A stretch of DNA of 37,089 nt from Myxococcales bacterium (GCA_007131285.1 SLQV01000148.1:1-37089), one strand, 5' to 3'. Positions 15,252 through 24,468 are shown, numbered from the stretch's first letter. Notes: a model not told the origin generated them from the sequence alone. A program made the numbers and translations.

Positions 15252-16451
15252 CTAGCGGCGCAAGCTCAACTTAAACCAGCGTCGCTTGCCGATGCGCAAC
15301 ACTTTCCCGTCGGCCGTGGCATCCAGCGCTTCGTGTTCGTCGCTCATACGTTGGTTGTCAAGGGCCACTGCGCCAGCGCGCAACAAACGACGCGCTTCGC
15401 TGCGGCTAAGCTCGGGCTGACACGTAATCATCACATCGAGAAGTGGTCCGGAAACCACGTCTACGCTGGACGCATCCACCGGTTGCTGGCGTTGCGAAAA
15501 CGTCTCGCGGAACCAGGTCGTCTCCTCACCGCTCGTAGCTTTTCCGTGATAGCGCTCAACGATGGCTGCGGCGAGTTCGAGCTTTAGGTCGCGAGGGTTC
15601 AGCGCCCCCGCTTGCATCTGACCAAGACGCGCTCGGATATGCGCTAGCGGCAAGGTTGTGTACACCTCGAGATACTGCGCAATCAAGGCATCAGGGATAC
15701 GCATCACCTTGCCAAATTTATCCCGGGGGGTGTCCGCAAGCGCAATGTAGTTGCCCAGCGTCTTGCTCTGCTTCTGCACGCCGTCAGTACCTGGCGTTAT
15801 TTTGCTAGTCAGTACGACCTGCGGGGGCTGCCCGAGGCGCTCCTGAAAAAAACGACCCATCATTTCATTGAAAAGCTGATCTGACCCGACGATTGTCAAG
15901 TCAGAGTTAAGCATAAACGAGTCGTACCCCTGAAGCACTGGGTAGAGCAGCTCATGCATCCAGATCTCTTTCTGCTCCGCGATGCGCGTCTGAAACATAT
16001 CGCGCTGAATGAGGCGCCCGTGAGTCACCATGGCGAGCAACCGCAAAAACTCCGTCGCGCCCATCGACCCGAACCACTCAGAGTTGCGCCGCACCTCAAA
16101 CACCGCTGGGTCGGTCAGCAGTATTTGACTACACTGGTCAATAAACGCCTGCGCGTTGGCTTCAATCTCTGCGTCGGTTGGCACCTTGCGAGCCGCGGAT
16201 TTCCCCGTCGGGTCTCCGATACGCGTCGTGTAGTCACCGAGCAGAAAGAGTACGCGATGCCCTTCCTCTTGCAGCCGACGCATCATCCAAAGGTTGACCG
16301 CGTGCCCGAGATGGAGGAACGGGGCAGTGATATCGACACCGTACTTGATACGCAGCGGCCGACCGAGCTTCAGTTTTCGCTCCAGCTCCCCCTGTGAGAA
16401 GACTTGTTCGCTCGTTCGTTGCAGATCCTGCACTAGGGTAGAGTCGGTCAC
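15252..16451 (-). CDS. tyrS: Tyrosyl-tRNA synthetase
   Basis: It charges tRNA-Tyr. The protein is 399 aa with a class I Rossmann catalytic domain: the HIGH-type HLGH at 47-50, GDPTGKS at 79-85, GYDSF with the following GSDQ at 175-192 for tyrosine recognition, and an S4 domain at the C-terminus (LSRSEARRLLRAGAV). The KMSKS loop reads KQSKT (227-231): both lysines and the central Ser are kept, but Met and the last Ser are replaced. The overall layout fits the TyrZ-like bacterial group. The 245-bp gap upstream includes a copy of a 17-bp motif also found before aroKB. Confidence 0.95.
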   Translation of the reverse strand: MTDSTLVQDLQRTSEQVFSQGELERKLKLGRPLRIKYGVDITAPFLHLGHAVNLWMMRRLQEEGHRVLFLLGDYTTRIGDPTGKSAARKVPTDAEIEANAQAFIDQCSQILLTDPAVFEVRRNSEWFGSMGATEFLRLLAMVTHGRLIQRDMFQTRIAEQKEIWMHELLYPVLQGYDSFMLNSDLTIVGSDQLFNEMMGRFFQERLGQPPQVVLTSKITPGTDGVQKQSKTLGNYIALADTPRDKFGKVMRIPDALIAQYLEVYTTLPLAHIRARLGQMQAGALNPRDLKLELAAAIVERYHGKATSGEETTWFRETFSQRQQPVDASSVDVVSGPLLDVMITCQPELSRSEARRLLRAGAVALDNQRMSDEHEALDATADGKVLRIGKRRWFKLSLRR

Positions 16452-16637
16452 GGGGTCGGGCGTAGCAAAGCAAGGCAGCGTGGTCTACGGCCGCGTGTCT
16501 CGAACCGTAATTACGCGGGCCAACGCGCCTCTAGTTTCATGCGCTGAGAAGAGAGGCTGAGCCTGACTGGCTGGCGAGTTTGAGCAGACGGGAGGGCAGC
16601 GTTGCGACAATAGCAGGCTATATTCGAAACGAATCAG

Positions 16638-16654
16638 CGAGTTGACCGCATTCC
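16638..16654. repeat. 17-bp intergenic motif, copy 1 (upstream of tyrS)
   Basis: CGAGTTGACCGCATTCC matches CGAGTTCACCGCATTCC at 24374-24390 with one difference, and similarity extends leftward (CGAAT before each copy) and into a G/C-run to the right. Both copies are intergenic and 5' of a minus-strand gene. It may be a regulator site or a dispersed small repeat. Confidence 0.45.
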
Positions 16655-16697
16655 CTTGGCACACGGGGCCCCCGACCTAGCCCCCTGAACGCGCTCT

Positions 16698-18995
16698 CTA
16701 ACGCGCTCCATCTGCCAAGGCCTTCAGCGGCATGCCATCTGAGGCGCCGGATTGCTGGGGGTCGTCCGAAACGCCCACGGCCGGCTTGCTCACATACGGC
16801 AAACTCGACACATTGTGAGACGAAGAGGCCACAGACGGTGTCGATGAGAGATGCACAGGCCGACCCGCGACCTCAGCCAAGCTCGCGCGCACTTCACGCC
16901 CGATATCGTCGCTAAGCGCCGAGTCTGAGGGCTCGGCTTGGGGCCGCGATAAATCAACTTCCCCCCTGGTCTGGCCGTCGGGTTCATCCCCATGAAGCGC
17001 TCCACCGTCAACGCCGCGGGTCAAATCCGCGTCGCCATTCGGGTTAACATCTTGCGCGCTCGGTGGCGGACGGGTCGTTTCACGCGCGCGCTGCTCTGGG
17101 GAAACTTGATCCTCGCTGCGTCGTCCAAAGGGTAGCGAGGCGCGCGACGTATCCTGCGGCTGGGGCAAGCGCAGCAAAAACGATGTGCCTTGTGCGTTCG
17201 ATGCAAAGGTGACTTCGCCTTCGTGGTCTTTCGTGACTTTTTGCACGAGCGCCAAGCCGAGACCTGTACCGTTGTGCTTGCCGTAGGTCGCGAAGGAATC
17301 GAAAATACTCGCTTGTGCCTCTTCCGGGATACCCGGCCCGTCATCAGTCACCCGAATCAGCAGGTCATCCGTTGTTTCGTCGCGCGTGACGGCTATCTCG
17401 ATATGGCCGCCCTGCTCCGCGAGCGCCTGCGCCGAATTACGTGCCAGATTGTGAATAGCCCGCTGCACCTTTGTCTCGTCGAAATACGCGACCCCCCTGT
17501 CCGCGAGCGACAGGGAAAAGCGCAAGTGAGGGCTTTCAAAGGCACGACGCAGGTGTTCGGTGACCTCGGGAAAAAAGCGCGCGAGGTAGACTTTACGAAT
17601 AAGCACCCGCCGGTCGCCGCGCGCGAAGGCCAGGGTCTCCTTGGTCATCGCATCGACGAGATTGACTTGCCTCAGCGCCGTGCGTGCCAGATTGCGTCGG
17701 GCCTCTTCGCTCGGCTCTTCGGCCATGAGTTGCACATAACCGGAAATCACGGTCATCGGCGTGCGCAAGTCGTGGAGCATGCCGGAAAGAAATTGACCTA
17801 TCGCACTCAGGCGTTCTTCTCGCAACCGACGCTCGCGCTGCTGCGCCCGCCCGATAGCAGAGGCCACCTGTCCCGCGATGAGCAAGGCGAGGCGCAGGTC
17901 GTCTTCGTTGAACTCAGCCCGCCCGCCGGCTTTATTCAGAAATTGAAGCGCTCCACTTCCCTGTTCCTCCCAAACCAACGGCACACACAGTACCGACCGC
18001 GGATGGTAACCAACTCGGTCGGAGATTTGTCGCGAATGCCGCGCATCATCATCAACATTATTGATGACCTGCGGCTGTTTGTGCTTCGCAACCCAGCCAG
18101 AGATGCCCTGGCCGGCCTTGATCTCAATCCGCTTAATCTCGTCCGGCTTACCGCCGACCGCGGCCCGAAACCGCAGGTCACCACTTTCTTCATCGGCGAT
18201 TAAAATGGCCGCGGCTTCTACGTCCATGGCTACCGTCGATTGCTGCAAGATACGCTCAAAGAGGTCATCTAACGCGAGTGCACTCGCCGCAGCCGCCGAA
18301 ACATCAAGGAGCACCTCCTGGTCGCGAATCATGCGCTCGAGGCGATCCTTCGCCTCGAGCAGCTCCACGTTTTTACCGACTACCGAAAGAAAGAGCTTGG
18401 AGTTTTCGATAGACACGGCTGCCTGCGAAGCAAGAGCACTCAGCAGAGCTTCGTCATCAGAGCTGAAGCACCCGTGGCGGCGATTTAGCGCTTGAACAAC
18501 ACCTATGGTGCGTCCCTGATGATTCTTCATCGGCACACAAATCACCGATTGCGTTGAGAACCCAGTTCGCCTGTCCCACTCGCTATCAAAGCGCGCGTCA
18601 TTGCGTGCATCCGCCAGATTAACCGCCTCGCCGCGCTCCGCGACCCAGCCCGCAAGGCCCTCCCCTACACGGATGCGAATATCACCAGGAGCGGTACCTT
18701 GACCAAACTCCGCGGTGAGCGTCTCCCCTGTATCATCGAGCAAAAACAGCGTGGCGCGCTCGGCATCCATCACGTCGGATATCCGGTCGATGATCAACGC
18801 GAGAAGCTCATCCAGATCGAGCGCTGAAACCAGCGCCGCCCCAATGTCGCGAAGTGCGCGCACTTTCGCGCGTTCATGTTCCAGCAACACGCTAGCGGAC
18901 ATTTCCGCTGTAGCCATCGGTGCTGAACCTACTTCCACCATCGCACACTGAGTATCGCCAAAGCGCAGGGCACTTTCAATCTTAGACCGCAGCAC
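16698..18995 (-). CDS. Two-GAF-domain sensor histidine kinase with disordered C-terminal tail
   Basis: A soluble 765-aa sensor kinase with no membrane segment. GAF domain 1 covers roughly 48-200 and GAF domain 2 roughly 230-385, each with the IRVGEGLAGWVAE / IKAGQGISGWVAK and SVICVP / SVLCVP strands. The phospho-acceptor His408 lies in MLHDLRTPMTV, followed by the ATPase domain with N-box HNLARNSAQAL (515-525), G1 DDGPGIP (551-557) and G2 GTGLGLAL (576-583). Residues from about 612 to the end are low-complexity Ser/Pro/Asp/Gly-rich. The GTG at 18995 gives the longest form; an ATG at 18917 has a better placed AGGT. No response regulator is adjacent, so the partner and signal (GAF ligand) are unknown. 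Confidence 0.92.
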   Translation of the reverse strand: MLRSKIESALRFGDTQCAMVEVGSAPMATAEMSASVLLEHERAKVRALRDIGAALVSALDLDELLALIIDRISDVMDAERATLFLLDDTGETLTAEFGQGTAPGDIRIRVGEGLAGWVAERGEAVNLADARNDARFDSEWDRRTGFSTQSVICVPMKNHQGRTIGVVQALNRRHGCFSSDDEALLSALASQAAVSIENSKLFLSVVGKNVELLEAKDRLERMIRDQEVLLDVSAAAASALALDDLFERILQQSTVAMDVEAAAILIADEESGDLRFRAAVGGKPDEIKRIEIKAGQGISGWVAKHKQPQVINNVDDDARHSRQISDRVGYHPRSVLCVPLVWEEQGSGALQFLNKAGGRAEFNEDDLRLALLIAGQVASAIGRAQQRERRLREERLSAIGQFLSGMLHDLRTPMTVISGYVQLMAEEPSEEARRNLARTALRQVNLVDAMTKETLAFARGDRRVLIRKVYLARFFPEVTEHLRRAFESPHLRFSLSLADRGVAYFDETKVQRAIHNLARNSAQALAEQGGHIEIAVTRDETTDDLLIRVTDDGPGIPEEAQASIFDSFATYGKHNGTGLGLALVQKVTKDHEGEVTFASNAQGTSFLLRLPQPQDTSRASLPFGRRSEDQVSPEQRARETTRPPPSAQDVNPNGDADLTRGVDGGALHGDEPDGQTRGEVDLSRPQAEPSDSALSDDIGREVRASLAEVAGRPVHLSSTPSVASSSHNVSSLPYVSKPAVGVSDDPQQSGASDGMPLKALADGAR

Positions 18996-19046
18996 GCATC
19001 AGAGAGACCTGAAAGCCGCATGCCTCTCCCCGGGCGCAACGTTCAA

Positions 19047-20270
19047 CTACCGCGCAGAACCGCCAGCCGTAAGCCCCCGGATGCGGTCACCTTTTTGGAG
19101 TTCAGTGATACTTTCGATGACAAAAGCAGTCAGTTTGTCGGGTCCGCTATCCACGACTATCGCTGTCCCCACCCGTTCAGTGGGATAGAGGCCCGAAGGT
19201 GGCGCACTGGGTGGCTCAATGGAGTGCGGACTCACCAGATGGGATACGCCAAGTTCATCGTGCCACGGATCTCCCGAGCGGACGATCTCTAGCAAGGTGC
19301 CGACCGGCAAGTGCGCACGCTCCGCGGGCTGAATGACTACCAGCTCACCGGCCGCTATCGCTTCTCGATCCCGCACATCCCCAAGAATCAGACCTTCATC
19401 TGCGCGCACTGCGGGCACCCCTTCCAGATGCACAAATCGTTCTTCTATGGCCGCGACGGCAAAGCCACGTTCGAGCGGCCCATTGCTCTCGACAATGAGC
19501 CCACGCGCAAGCTTGTTGCCGTTGAACGACTGAAGCACCCGCACGCGACCGAAGATCCTTACAAGCTCGCCTCGGTCCTCTAAAGCGTTCGGTTTGCCCA
19601 GCTCAAAACGGCGGAAGATAGCGAGTTCACTGCCGTCGGGCGCGGGGGCCCCCTCGAAATGAATATAGACAACATCACCGTCCACGAGCATCGTGCGTTC
19701 ATTCGGCGCGCCCACCAGACGCCCCGCAGTCTCTTGGCCGTCGGAACGTACAAAGCCTAAAACCGAAACATATCCCGCGCCGATCGCCCCCCGACGCTGG
19801 CTGACCTTTCCTGGCGGCGGCCGCAGGGAGCTTGTTTGGGTGGCTTGCGCCGGCACCCCGGGGCTTTCGACGCGCAAGCGCATACCGGGATAGATCCAGT
19901 GGGGGTTGGTCACTTCGGGATTTCGCGACCAAAGCCGTGGCCACGCGTCTTTGGAGCCGAGTTCCTGCTCCGCTACCTTGCCTAGGGTATCTCCTTCTTT
20001 GACCGTGTATTCTCGAGTAGGCGCCGTATCGGGCTGAATAGGCGCCGCCTGTGCCCCAGCCAGGCTGGGCGATAGCATCAGCATTACCGGCCATGCGCGC
20101 GTCAGCTTCCCGCTGATACGCGCCCAAGCGTGAATGGCCCGGGCACCGCGCCTGAGCAAAGCATCGCAGAGCAGGCTCAAAAACGCCAGGCGCGCTCGCC
20201 TCGGGTCCTCGAACAGACACATGCCTCGCCCCACGTCATACGTATGGGCATGAACCCTATTCCAGATCAC
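19047..20270 (-). CDS. Exported LysM-domain protein
   Basis: A 407-aa protein with a LysM peptidoglycan-binding module at about residues 87-134 (YTVKEGDTLGKVAEQEL ... NPHWIYPGMRL) after a hydrophobic segment, PVMLMLSPSLAGAQA, that reads as a signal peptide with AxA cleavage near residue 75. The real start is therefore probably later than 20270, perhaps the ATG at residue 17 or an internal GTG/TTG. The remainder is beta-rich without a catalytic motif I know, with internal GELVVIQP-like strands. It is likely a periplasmic cell-wall-binding protein. It lies 51 bp before the histidine kinase on the same strand and after accA. Function beyond wall binding is unknown. Confidence 0.8.
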   Translation of the reverse strand: MIWNRVHAHTYDVGRGMCLFEDPRRARLAFLSLLCDALLRRGARAIHAWARISGKLTRAWPVMLMLSPSLAGAQAAPIQPDTAPTREYTVKEGDTLGKVAEQELGSKDAWPRLWSRNPEVTNPHWIYPGMRLRVESPGVPAQATQTSSLRPPPGKVSQRRGAIGAGYVSVLGFVRSDGQETAGRLVGAPNERTMLVDGDVVYIHFEGAPAPDGSELAIFRRFELGKPNALEDRGELVRIFGRVRVLQSFNGNKLARGLIVESNGPLERGFAVAAIEERFVHLEGVPAVRADEGLILGDVRDREAIAAGELVVIQPAERAHLPVGTLLEIVRSGDPWHDELGVSHLVSPHSIEPPSAPPSGLYPTERVGTAIVVDSGPDKLTAFVIESITELQKGDRIRGLTAGGSAR

Positions 20271-20414
20271 CTTTGAAGGATAGCGGTAGCAGGTCTCAGG
20301 TGTCGAGAAAGCCTTGTACGAGTGGGTGGCGTTTCGCGCCTTGCACGCATGCGACGCCGAGCGTCATCGGGCAAAAGAGGCAGGTTTCCACTCCATACGC
20401 AAGCCATGCATCAT

Positions 20415-20433
20415 CACTGAGACGCCCTCAGTG
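20415..20433 (-). terminator. Possible terminator hairpin after accA
   Basis: CACTGAG (20415-20421) and CTCAGTG (20427-20433) form a 7-bp stem with a 5-base loop, about 20 bp past the accA stop. The T-run expected of an intrinsic terminator is missing. Confidence 0.35.
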
Positions 20434-20453
20434 GGTGCTCAATTCCGGTACCA

Positions 20454-21716
20454 CTAGTGGGGCAAGCCGCCACCCAACGCGGCTGACGAGTGACCATTCG
20501 CCTGGACCGCCGGGACACCCTCTTTTGCGCCTTGATGCCTGGTTGCCGCACCGTTCCTTGTTGGCGCTGCCTCCGGCGCTCGTTGGGCAACGCCAGGAGC
20601 GTCAGGCTGGGCTTGTGTCTTCGCGGGCGAGGGGTCACTCCTCACAACACACGCGTCCTCCACGTCTCGGTCAGCCTCTTGCTCTTCTCGAGCGGCGCTG
20701 CCCGATTGAGTGGAACCTGGCTTCGACCGCGCGCGGTGAGTTTTCGGGTCTGAGGGAAGCTCGTGTCTCCCGTTTTCGTCACATACGAAGCCGATATTTC
20801 GAAACTTCTGATAGCGCAGTTCAAGCCGTTCCGCGTCGGATAGGCGCGCCGAAGCCCTCAATGCCTCGCGCACACCACGCGCCACGGACTGAGCCGCTCC
20901 GGTTGTATCGCGATGCGCGCCGCCCTCGGGCTCTTCTAGGATCTTGTCGACGATGCCTAAGCGCAGGGCGTCTTCAGCCAGCAACTTCAGCGCCTCCGCC
21001 GCCTGAGGTGCCTGGGCGCCGTCGCGCCACAAGATCGACGCGCATCCTTCGGGCGTGATCACGCTGTACGTCGCGTAGCGCAGCATCATGACCGTATCGG
21101 CTACACCGAGCGCGAGTGCCCCGCCAGAACCGCCCTCGCCTATCACAATGGCCACCGTAGGCACCTTGAGTTCGGCCATCGTCAAAATCGACGCCCCTAT
21201 GGCCTCGCTCTGGCCTCGCTCTTCGGCACCGATACCGGGATACGCGCCTGGGGTATCGATAATCGTGATGACCGGCCGTCCGAAGCGCTCCGCCAACCGC
21301 ATGACGCGCATCGCCTTCCGATAGCCTTCCGGATGACTCATCCCGAAGTTTCGCTTTAACTTTTCCTTCGTGCTTCGGCCTTTTTGATGACCGATAACCG
21401 CCACCCCTACGCCGTCAAACGTCGCGAGTCCGGCGACGATGGATGGGTCATCAGAAAAGAGCCGATCGCCGTGCAACTCGACAAAGTCATCAAAACAGCG
21501 TTCGATGTAGTCGAGAACATAAGGCCGCTCCGGATGACGGCTAAGCTGCACCTTTTGCCACGTCGAAAGCGAGCGATAGAGCGAGGCCCTCAGCTCGCGC
21601 GCCTCACGCTCAAGCGCCGCGATGGATTGCTGGGTTTCGCCCGAAGAGGAAGACGCCGTACGCAGCTTGGCAAGATGTTCCTCTAGTTCTACCAGCGGCT
21701 TTTCGAAGTCAAGCAC
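20454..21716 (-). CDS. accA: Acetyl-CoA carboxylase carboxyltransferase subunit alpha, with a long extra C-terminal tail
   Basis: With AccD it transfers CO2 from carboxybiotin to acetyl-CoA, giving malonyl-CoA for fatty acids (and for the type III synthase here). The GTG at 21716 is chosen because it yields M-LDFEKPLVELEE, the usual family N-terminus; a TTG at 21758 would add 14 residues. The core has HGDRLFSDD, the GHQKGR loop, IIDTPGAYPGIGAEERGQ, GEGGSGGA at 193-200 and TPEGCASILWRD near 221-232. The core ends near residue 318; the remaining ~100 residues are Ala/Gln/Pro/Ser-rich and unlike normal AccA (about 315-320 aa). accD is not in the window. Confidence 0.95.
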   Translation of the reverse strand: MLDFEKPLVELEEHLAKLRTASSSSGETQQSIAALEREARELRASLYRSLSTWQKVQLSRHPERPYVLDYIERCFDDFVELHGDRLFSDDPSIVAGLATFDGVGVAVIGHQKGRSTKEKLKRNFGMSHPEGYRKAMRVMRLAERFGRPVITIIDTPGAYPGIGAEERGQSEAIGASILTMAELKVPTVAIVIGEGGSGGALALGVADTVMMLRYATYSVITPEGCASILWRDGAQAPQAAEALKLLAEDALRLGIVDKILEEPEGGAHRDTTGAAQSVARGVREALRASARLSDAERLELRYQKFRNIGFVCDENGRHELPSDPKTHRARSKPGSTQSGSAAREEQEADRDVEDACVVRSDPSPAKTQAQPDAPGVAQRAPEAAPTRNGAATRHQGAKEGVPAVQANGHSSAALGGGLPH

Positions 21717-21828
21717 TGCCACAGCCCGTGAGTCTATCAGACCTGGACCAAAAGCCAAGTACTCGCACGTTCGGCGCTTCGCTCAAGCGCCGCCGAGCCA
21801 CGTGCTAGGCGCGCGCCTGGCGCCAGCC

Positions 21829-22674
21829 TCACTGCGCAAGGCAACGTAATATCGTCGGCGAATCCTGCCCAGGCCTGCAAGGAATCACTGGATCATCCGT
21901 GGGTGCTGCGACGCACCCCACTAAACAGTCCCCTTCGGCACACACTTGAATCGCGTAGTCGAAAGGACCGGTTTGGATCGAGCGACCACCACCAGTGCGC
22001 ACCGTTAAACGAATACGCGCGACCACCGTTCCTTCAGGCAAGAAGGCACCATAGCCATCCGGAATAACGGTGGCCGGCACAAACCCCCGCGAAGCCGATG
22101 CATCGGTCCCACTAGGAATGACAGAGCCTTGAGCATTTTCGGTGAACGGGTTGGCGGCGCCCGCAAAGTCGATCACCTCGCCAGCTTGATTGAGCAGCAG
22201 CACCTCGACTGTTTCCGTAACCACATGGTTAGGATCCGCGCGCCTTTCACTCGCGAGGTTTCTTAGCGCATTATCCACACGCAGATGGACCTGGTAGCTA
22301 TCAATTCCCCCCGCAGCTAACTCGGACACGACTTCGGGTCCAGCGAGCGCTTCGACCCGGCTTCGGAATCCTGGATTAAAGACCCCGCGGGCAAGGGTCA
22401 ACCCCGTCGAGTCATACAAGCAACCCGAATCGGTGGCTTCGCCTACCAGGTTGCCGCTGATAAACACCGAAGAGTTGTTCTCCGCGCAAGCGCTCACCGC
22501 GCTCAACATGAGCCCTAGCGCGCAGACCGCGCGACGCCGCCCCCTTGCCCACGCGCCCTGAACAGTGCAACGCGCTACATCACTTGCTACCAGGGCATCT
22601 CGTTCGCTCGCCGCCGCGCCTCGAGCGTTTTTGAATGCGACCGCTTGGTAATCTGGCTCTGGGAGACTGTGCAT
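21829..22674 (-). CDS. Predicted lipoprotein of unknown function
   Basis: From the ATG at 22674 it is 281 aa. A canonical lipobox LSAVSAC places the lipidated Cys at residue 63, so the leader has an unusually long N-region of about 40 residues; no nearer start codon is available in frame. Downstream are beta strands, several cysteines (including CLYDSTG and VCAEGDCLVGC), and no known catalytic motif. A TTG at 22701 would give 290 aa. It starts about 50 bp after aroKB and precedes accA, so it is probably in the same transcript. Not recognised as a named family; related Myxococcota have many such short outer-membrane lipoproteins. Confidence 0.65.
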   Translation of the reverse strand: MHSLPEPDYQAVAFKNARGAAASERDALVASDVARCTVQGAWARGRRRAVCALGLMLSAVSACAENNSSVFISGNLVGEATDSGCLYDSTGLTLARGVFNPGFRSRVEALAGPEVVSELAAGGIDSYQVHLRVDNALRNLASERRADPNHVVTETVEVLLLNQAGEVIDFAGAANPFTENAQGSVIPSGTDASASRGFVPATVIPDGYGAFLPEGTVVARIRLTVRTGGGRSIQTGPFDYAIQVCAEGDCLVGCVAAPTDDPVIPCRPGQDSPTILRCLAQ

Positions 22675-22724
22675 GGTTCTTCGAGGGTACCAAAAATGCA
22701 ATGACGTCCGGAAGTTTCCGCGCG

Positions 22725-24335
22725 CTATATCGCTGCGGACGCGCCTTGGCGCGCCGCGTCAAGCACTTGCCTGAGCTCCGCGAAGGACAGCATCTGATAG
22801 ACAACCGAACCCGGTGCGGTCAACAGCACCAGGGTGACCCCGTCTCCCTCGCGTTTTTTGTCCGCAAGCAGAAAGCTCAAGACGTGTGGGTTGATACGTT
22901 GCTCAAAGTCGGTCGGCAACTGAGCCCGCGCAAGGAGCCCCCGCATCCGCGGCAAAATAGGCTCTTTTGGACCGAGCAATACATCACTCAGGTAGGCAGC
23001 TGCGCATAAACCCAAAGCGACCGCCTCTCCATGGCTCAAAGCCCCGAAGCCCGCAGCAGCCTCGAATGCGTGTCCTACCGTGTGGCCAAGATTCAAGCAT
23101 CGACGGCGTCCTTGCTCCCGTTCATCCTCACGCACCACGTCGATCTTGAGGCGCACGCTCTCACGGATGGCGCGTTCTAGCGCCGACGGCGATCGAGCTA
23201 GCAGATCATCGACGTCCGCCTCAAGCCGGCGAAGGGGCTCTTCTCCCGCCAACCAGGCCGCCTTGACGACCTCAGCCAACGCAGATCTTATCTGTCTATC
23301 GGGTAGCGTATCGAGAAAATCGGTATCGCACAAAACCGCAGCGGGCTGATGAAACGTACCGACAAGGTTCTTCCCTTCTGGTCGGTTGATGCCGGTCTTT
23401 CCACCAACACTGCTATCGACCATCGCCAGTAATGTCGTGGGCAGGTGAATGACACGGAGACCACGCAACACCGTCGATGCGACAAATCCAGCGAGGTCCC
23501 CGGTGGTACCTCCACCGCAACTTACAATAAGTGCCCGCCGGTCCACACCCGCTCCCAGCAGGCGCGACCAGATCCTTTCCGTCACTTCTAAGGTTTTGGC
23601 CGCCTCGCCGGAAGGAACGGGCAAAAGCGTGACCGCAGCCCCCGTCTCAGCGAGGGCTGCCTCTAGGCGACGATTTCCGTAATGTGCAACAACCGCTTCG
23701 TCGACAATCACAAACATGTGTGAGACGTCACCGTAGCCGGCAACGAGCGAACGCAGCTTCTGCAGCGCCCCCTTTGCGATATGGATACGGTAGGTTGCGG
23801 TCCCTAAAGGAACGACAAGTGGCACGCTGCGCACGAGTGAAGCCACCTCTGCGGCGACCTCCGACGCACTCCCCACCGCCGATACCGCCGCATGGCATTC
23901 GGCGTAGGCCCCTCTACGCGCTTCGAGCAGCGTACGGAGTTGGCGCGCCGGATCCGTACTCAAGAGCGGACGATCCCCGCTCTTGCCTATGCGTGCAAGC
24001 AGGGCATCGATAGGAGCCGTCAATGAGATAAGGAGGCACTCGTCAAGCAGCCGCCAGCGCAGGGACGTTTGCGTGATTGCGCCGCCGCCGAGCGCCACAA
24101 TTGTTGAAGTGCGCTCGTCACGGTATTCATCAAGCAAGCCTGCAAGCGTGAATGCCTCGAGTTCGCGAAAGTAGGGTTCACCCCTTGACTGAAAGATTGC
24201 CTCAACCGAACTCGCATTATCGGCAGCAATTTTCGCATCGAGATCAACGAATTCGTAGCCGAGCGTCTCGGCCACGAGACGCCCAACCGTGCTCTTGCCG
24301 ACACCTGGCGGCCCACTGAGGCAAATCAAAGCCAT
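22725..24335 (-). CDS. aroKB: Bifunctional shikimate kinase / 3-dehydroquinate synthase (AroK-AroB fusion)
   Basis: Two enzymes of the shikimate pathway lie in one 536-aa chain. Residues 1-170 are shikimate kinase: P-loop GPPGVGKS at 8-15, Asp33 and Arg57 for shikimate, GGG at 83-85, and DRPLL with Arg122. Residues 172-530 are dehydroquinate synthase: the NAD-binding SCGGGTTGDLAGF at 272-284, LPTTLLAMVDSSVGGKTGIN at 298-317, the metal-ligand Glu355 in AEVVKAA, NLGHTVGHAFE at 415-425 and SHGEAVA with His435. All catalytic motifs of both halves are present. The two reactions are not consecutive (AroB makes 3-dehydroquinate, AroK phosphorylates shikimate). It follows pilQ, as separate aroK-aroB do in gammaproteobacteria. 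Confidence 0.95.
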   Translation of the reverse strand: MALICLSGPPGVGKSTVGRLVAETLGYEFVDLDAKIAADNASSVEAIFQSRGEPYFRELEAFTLAGLLDEYRDERTSTIVALGGGAITQTSLRWRLLDECLLISLTAPIDALLARIGKSGDRPLLSTDPARQLRTLLEARRGAYAECHAAVSAVGSASEVAAEVASLVRSVPLVVPLGTATYRIHIAKGALQKLRSLVAGYGDVSHMFVIVDEAVVAHYGNRRLEAALAETGAAVTLLPVPSGEAAKTLEVTERIWSRLLGAGVDRRALIVSCGGGTTGDLAGFVASTVLRGLRVIHLPTTLLAMVDSSVGGKTGINRPEGKNLVGTFHQPAAVLCDTDFLDTLPDRQIRSALAEVVKAAWLAGEEPLRRLEADVDDLLARSPSALERAIRESVRLKIDVVREDEREQGRRRCLNLGHTVGHAFEAAAGFGALSHGEAVALGLCAAAYLSDVLLGPKEPILPRMRGLLARAQLPTDFEQRINPHVLSFLLADKKREGDGVTLVLLTAPGSVVYQMLSFAELRQVLDAARQGASAAI

Positions 24336-24373
24336 GACGTCCGCAGACTAGCGCACTTAAGCGTCGAATTCAC

Positions 24374-24390
24374 CGAGTTCACCGCATTCC
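24374..24390. repeat. 17-bp intergenic motif, copy 2 (upstream of aroKB)
   Basis: CGAGTTCACCGCATTCC, one base different from the copy at 16638-16654. On the minus strand it reads as two 9-bp-spaced CGGTGAA direct repeats (CGGTGAACT then CGGTGAATT), 39-55 bp before the aroKB start. It could be a regulator's operator. Confidence 0.45.
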
Positions 24391-24468
24391 GTCCACGGGC
24401 CCACCTCGTGCGTGGCCGCCATCGTTCCAGCACTTAGCGAGCGATGCTGCGAAACCGACCTCAGCGCG

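Noticed and set aside
16452-16697. T-box or other riboswitch leader for tyrS
   Set aside because: The conserved T-box antiterminator sequence is not seen on the minus strand, and the phylum seldom uses T-boxes.
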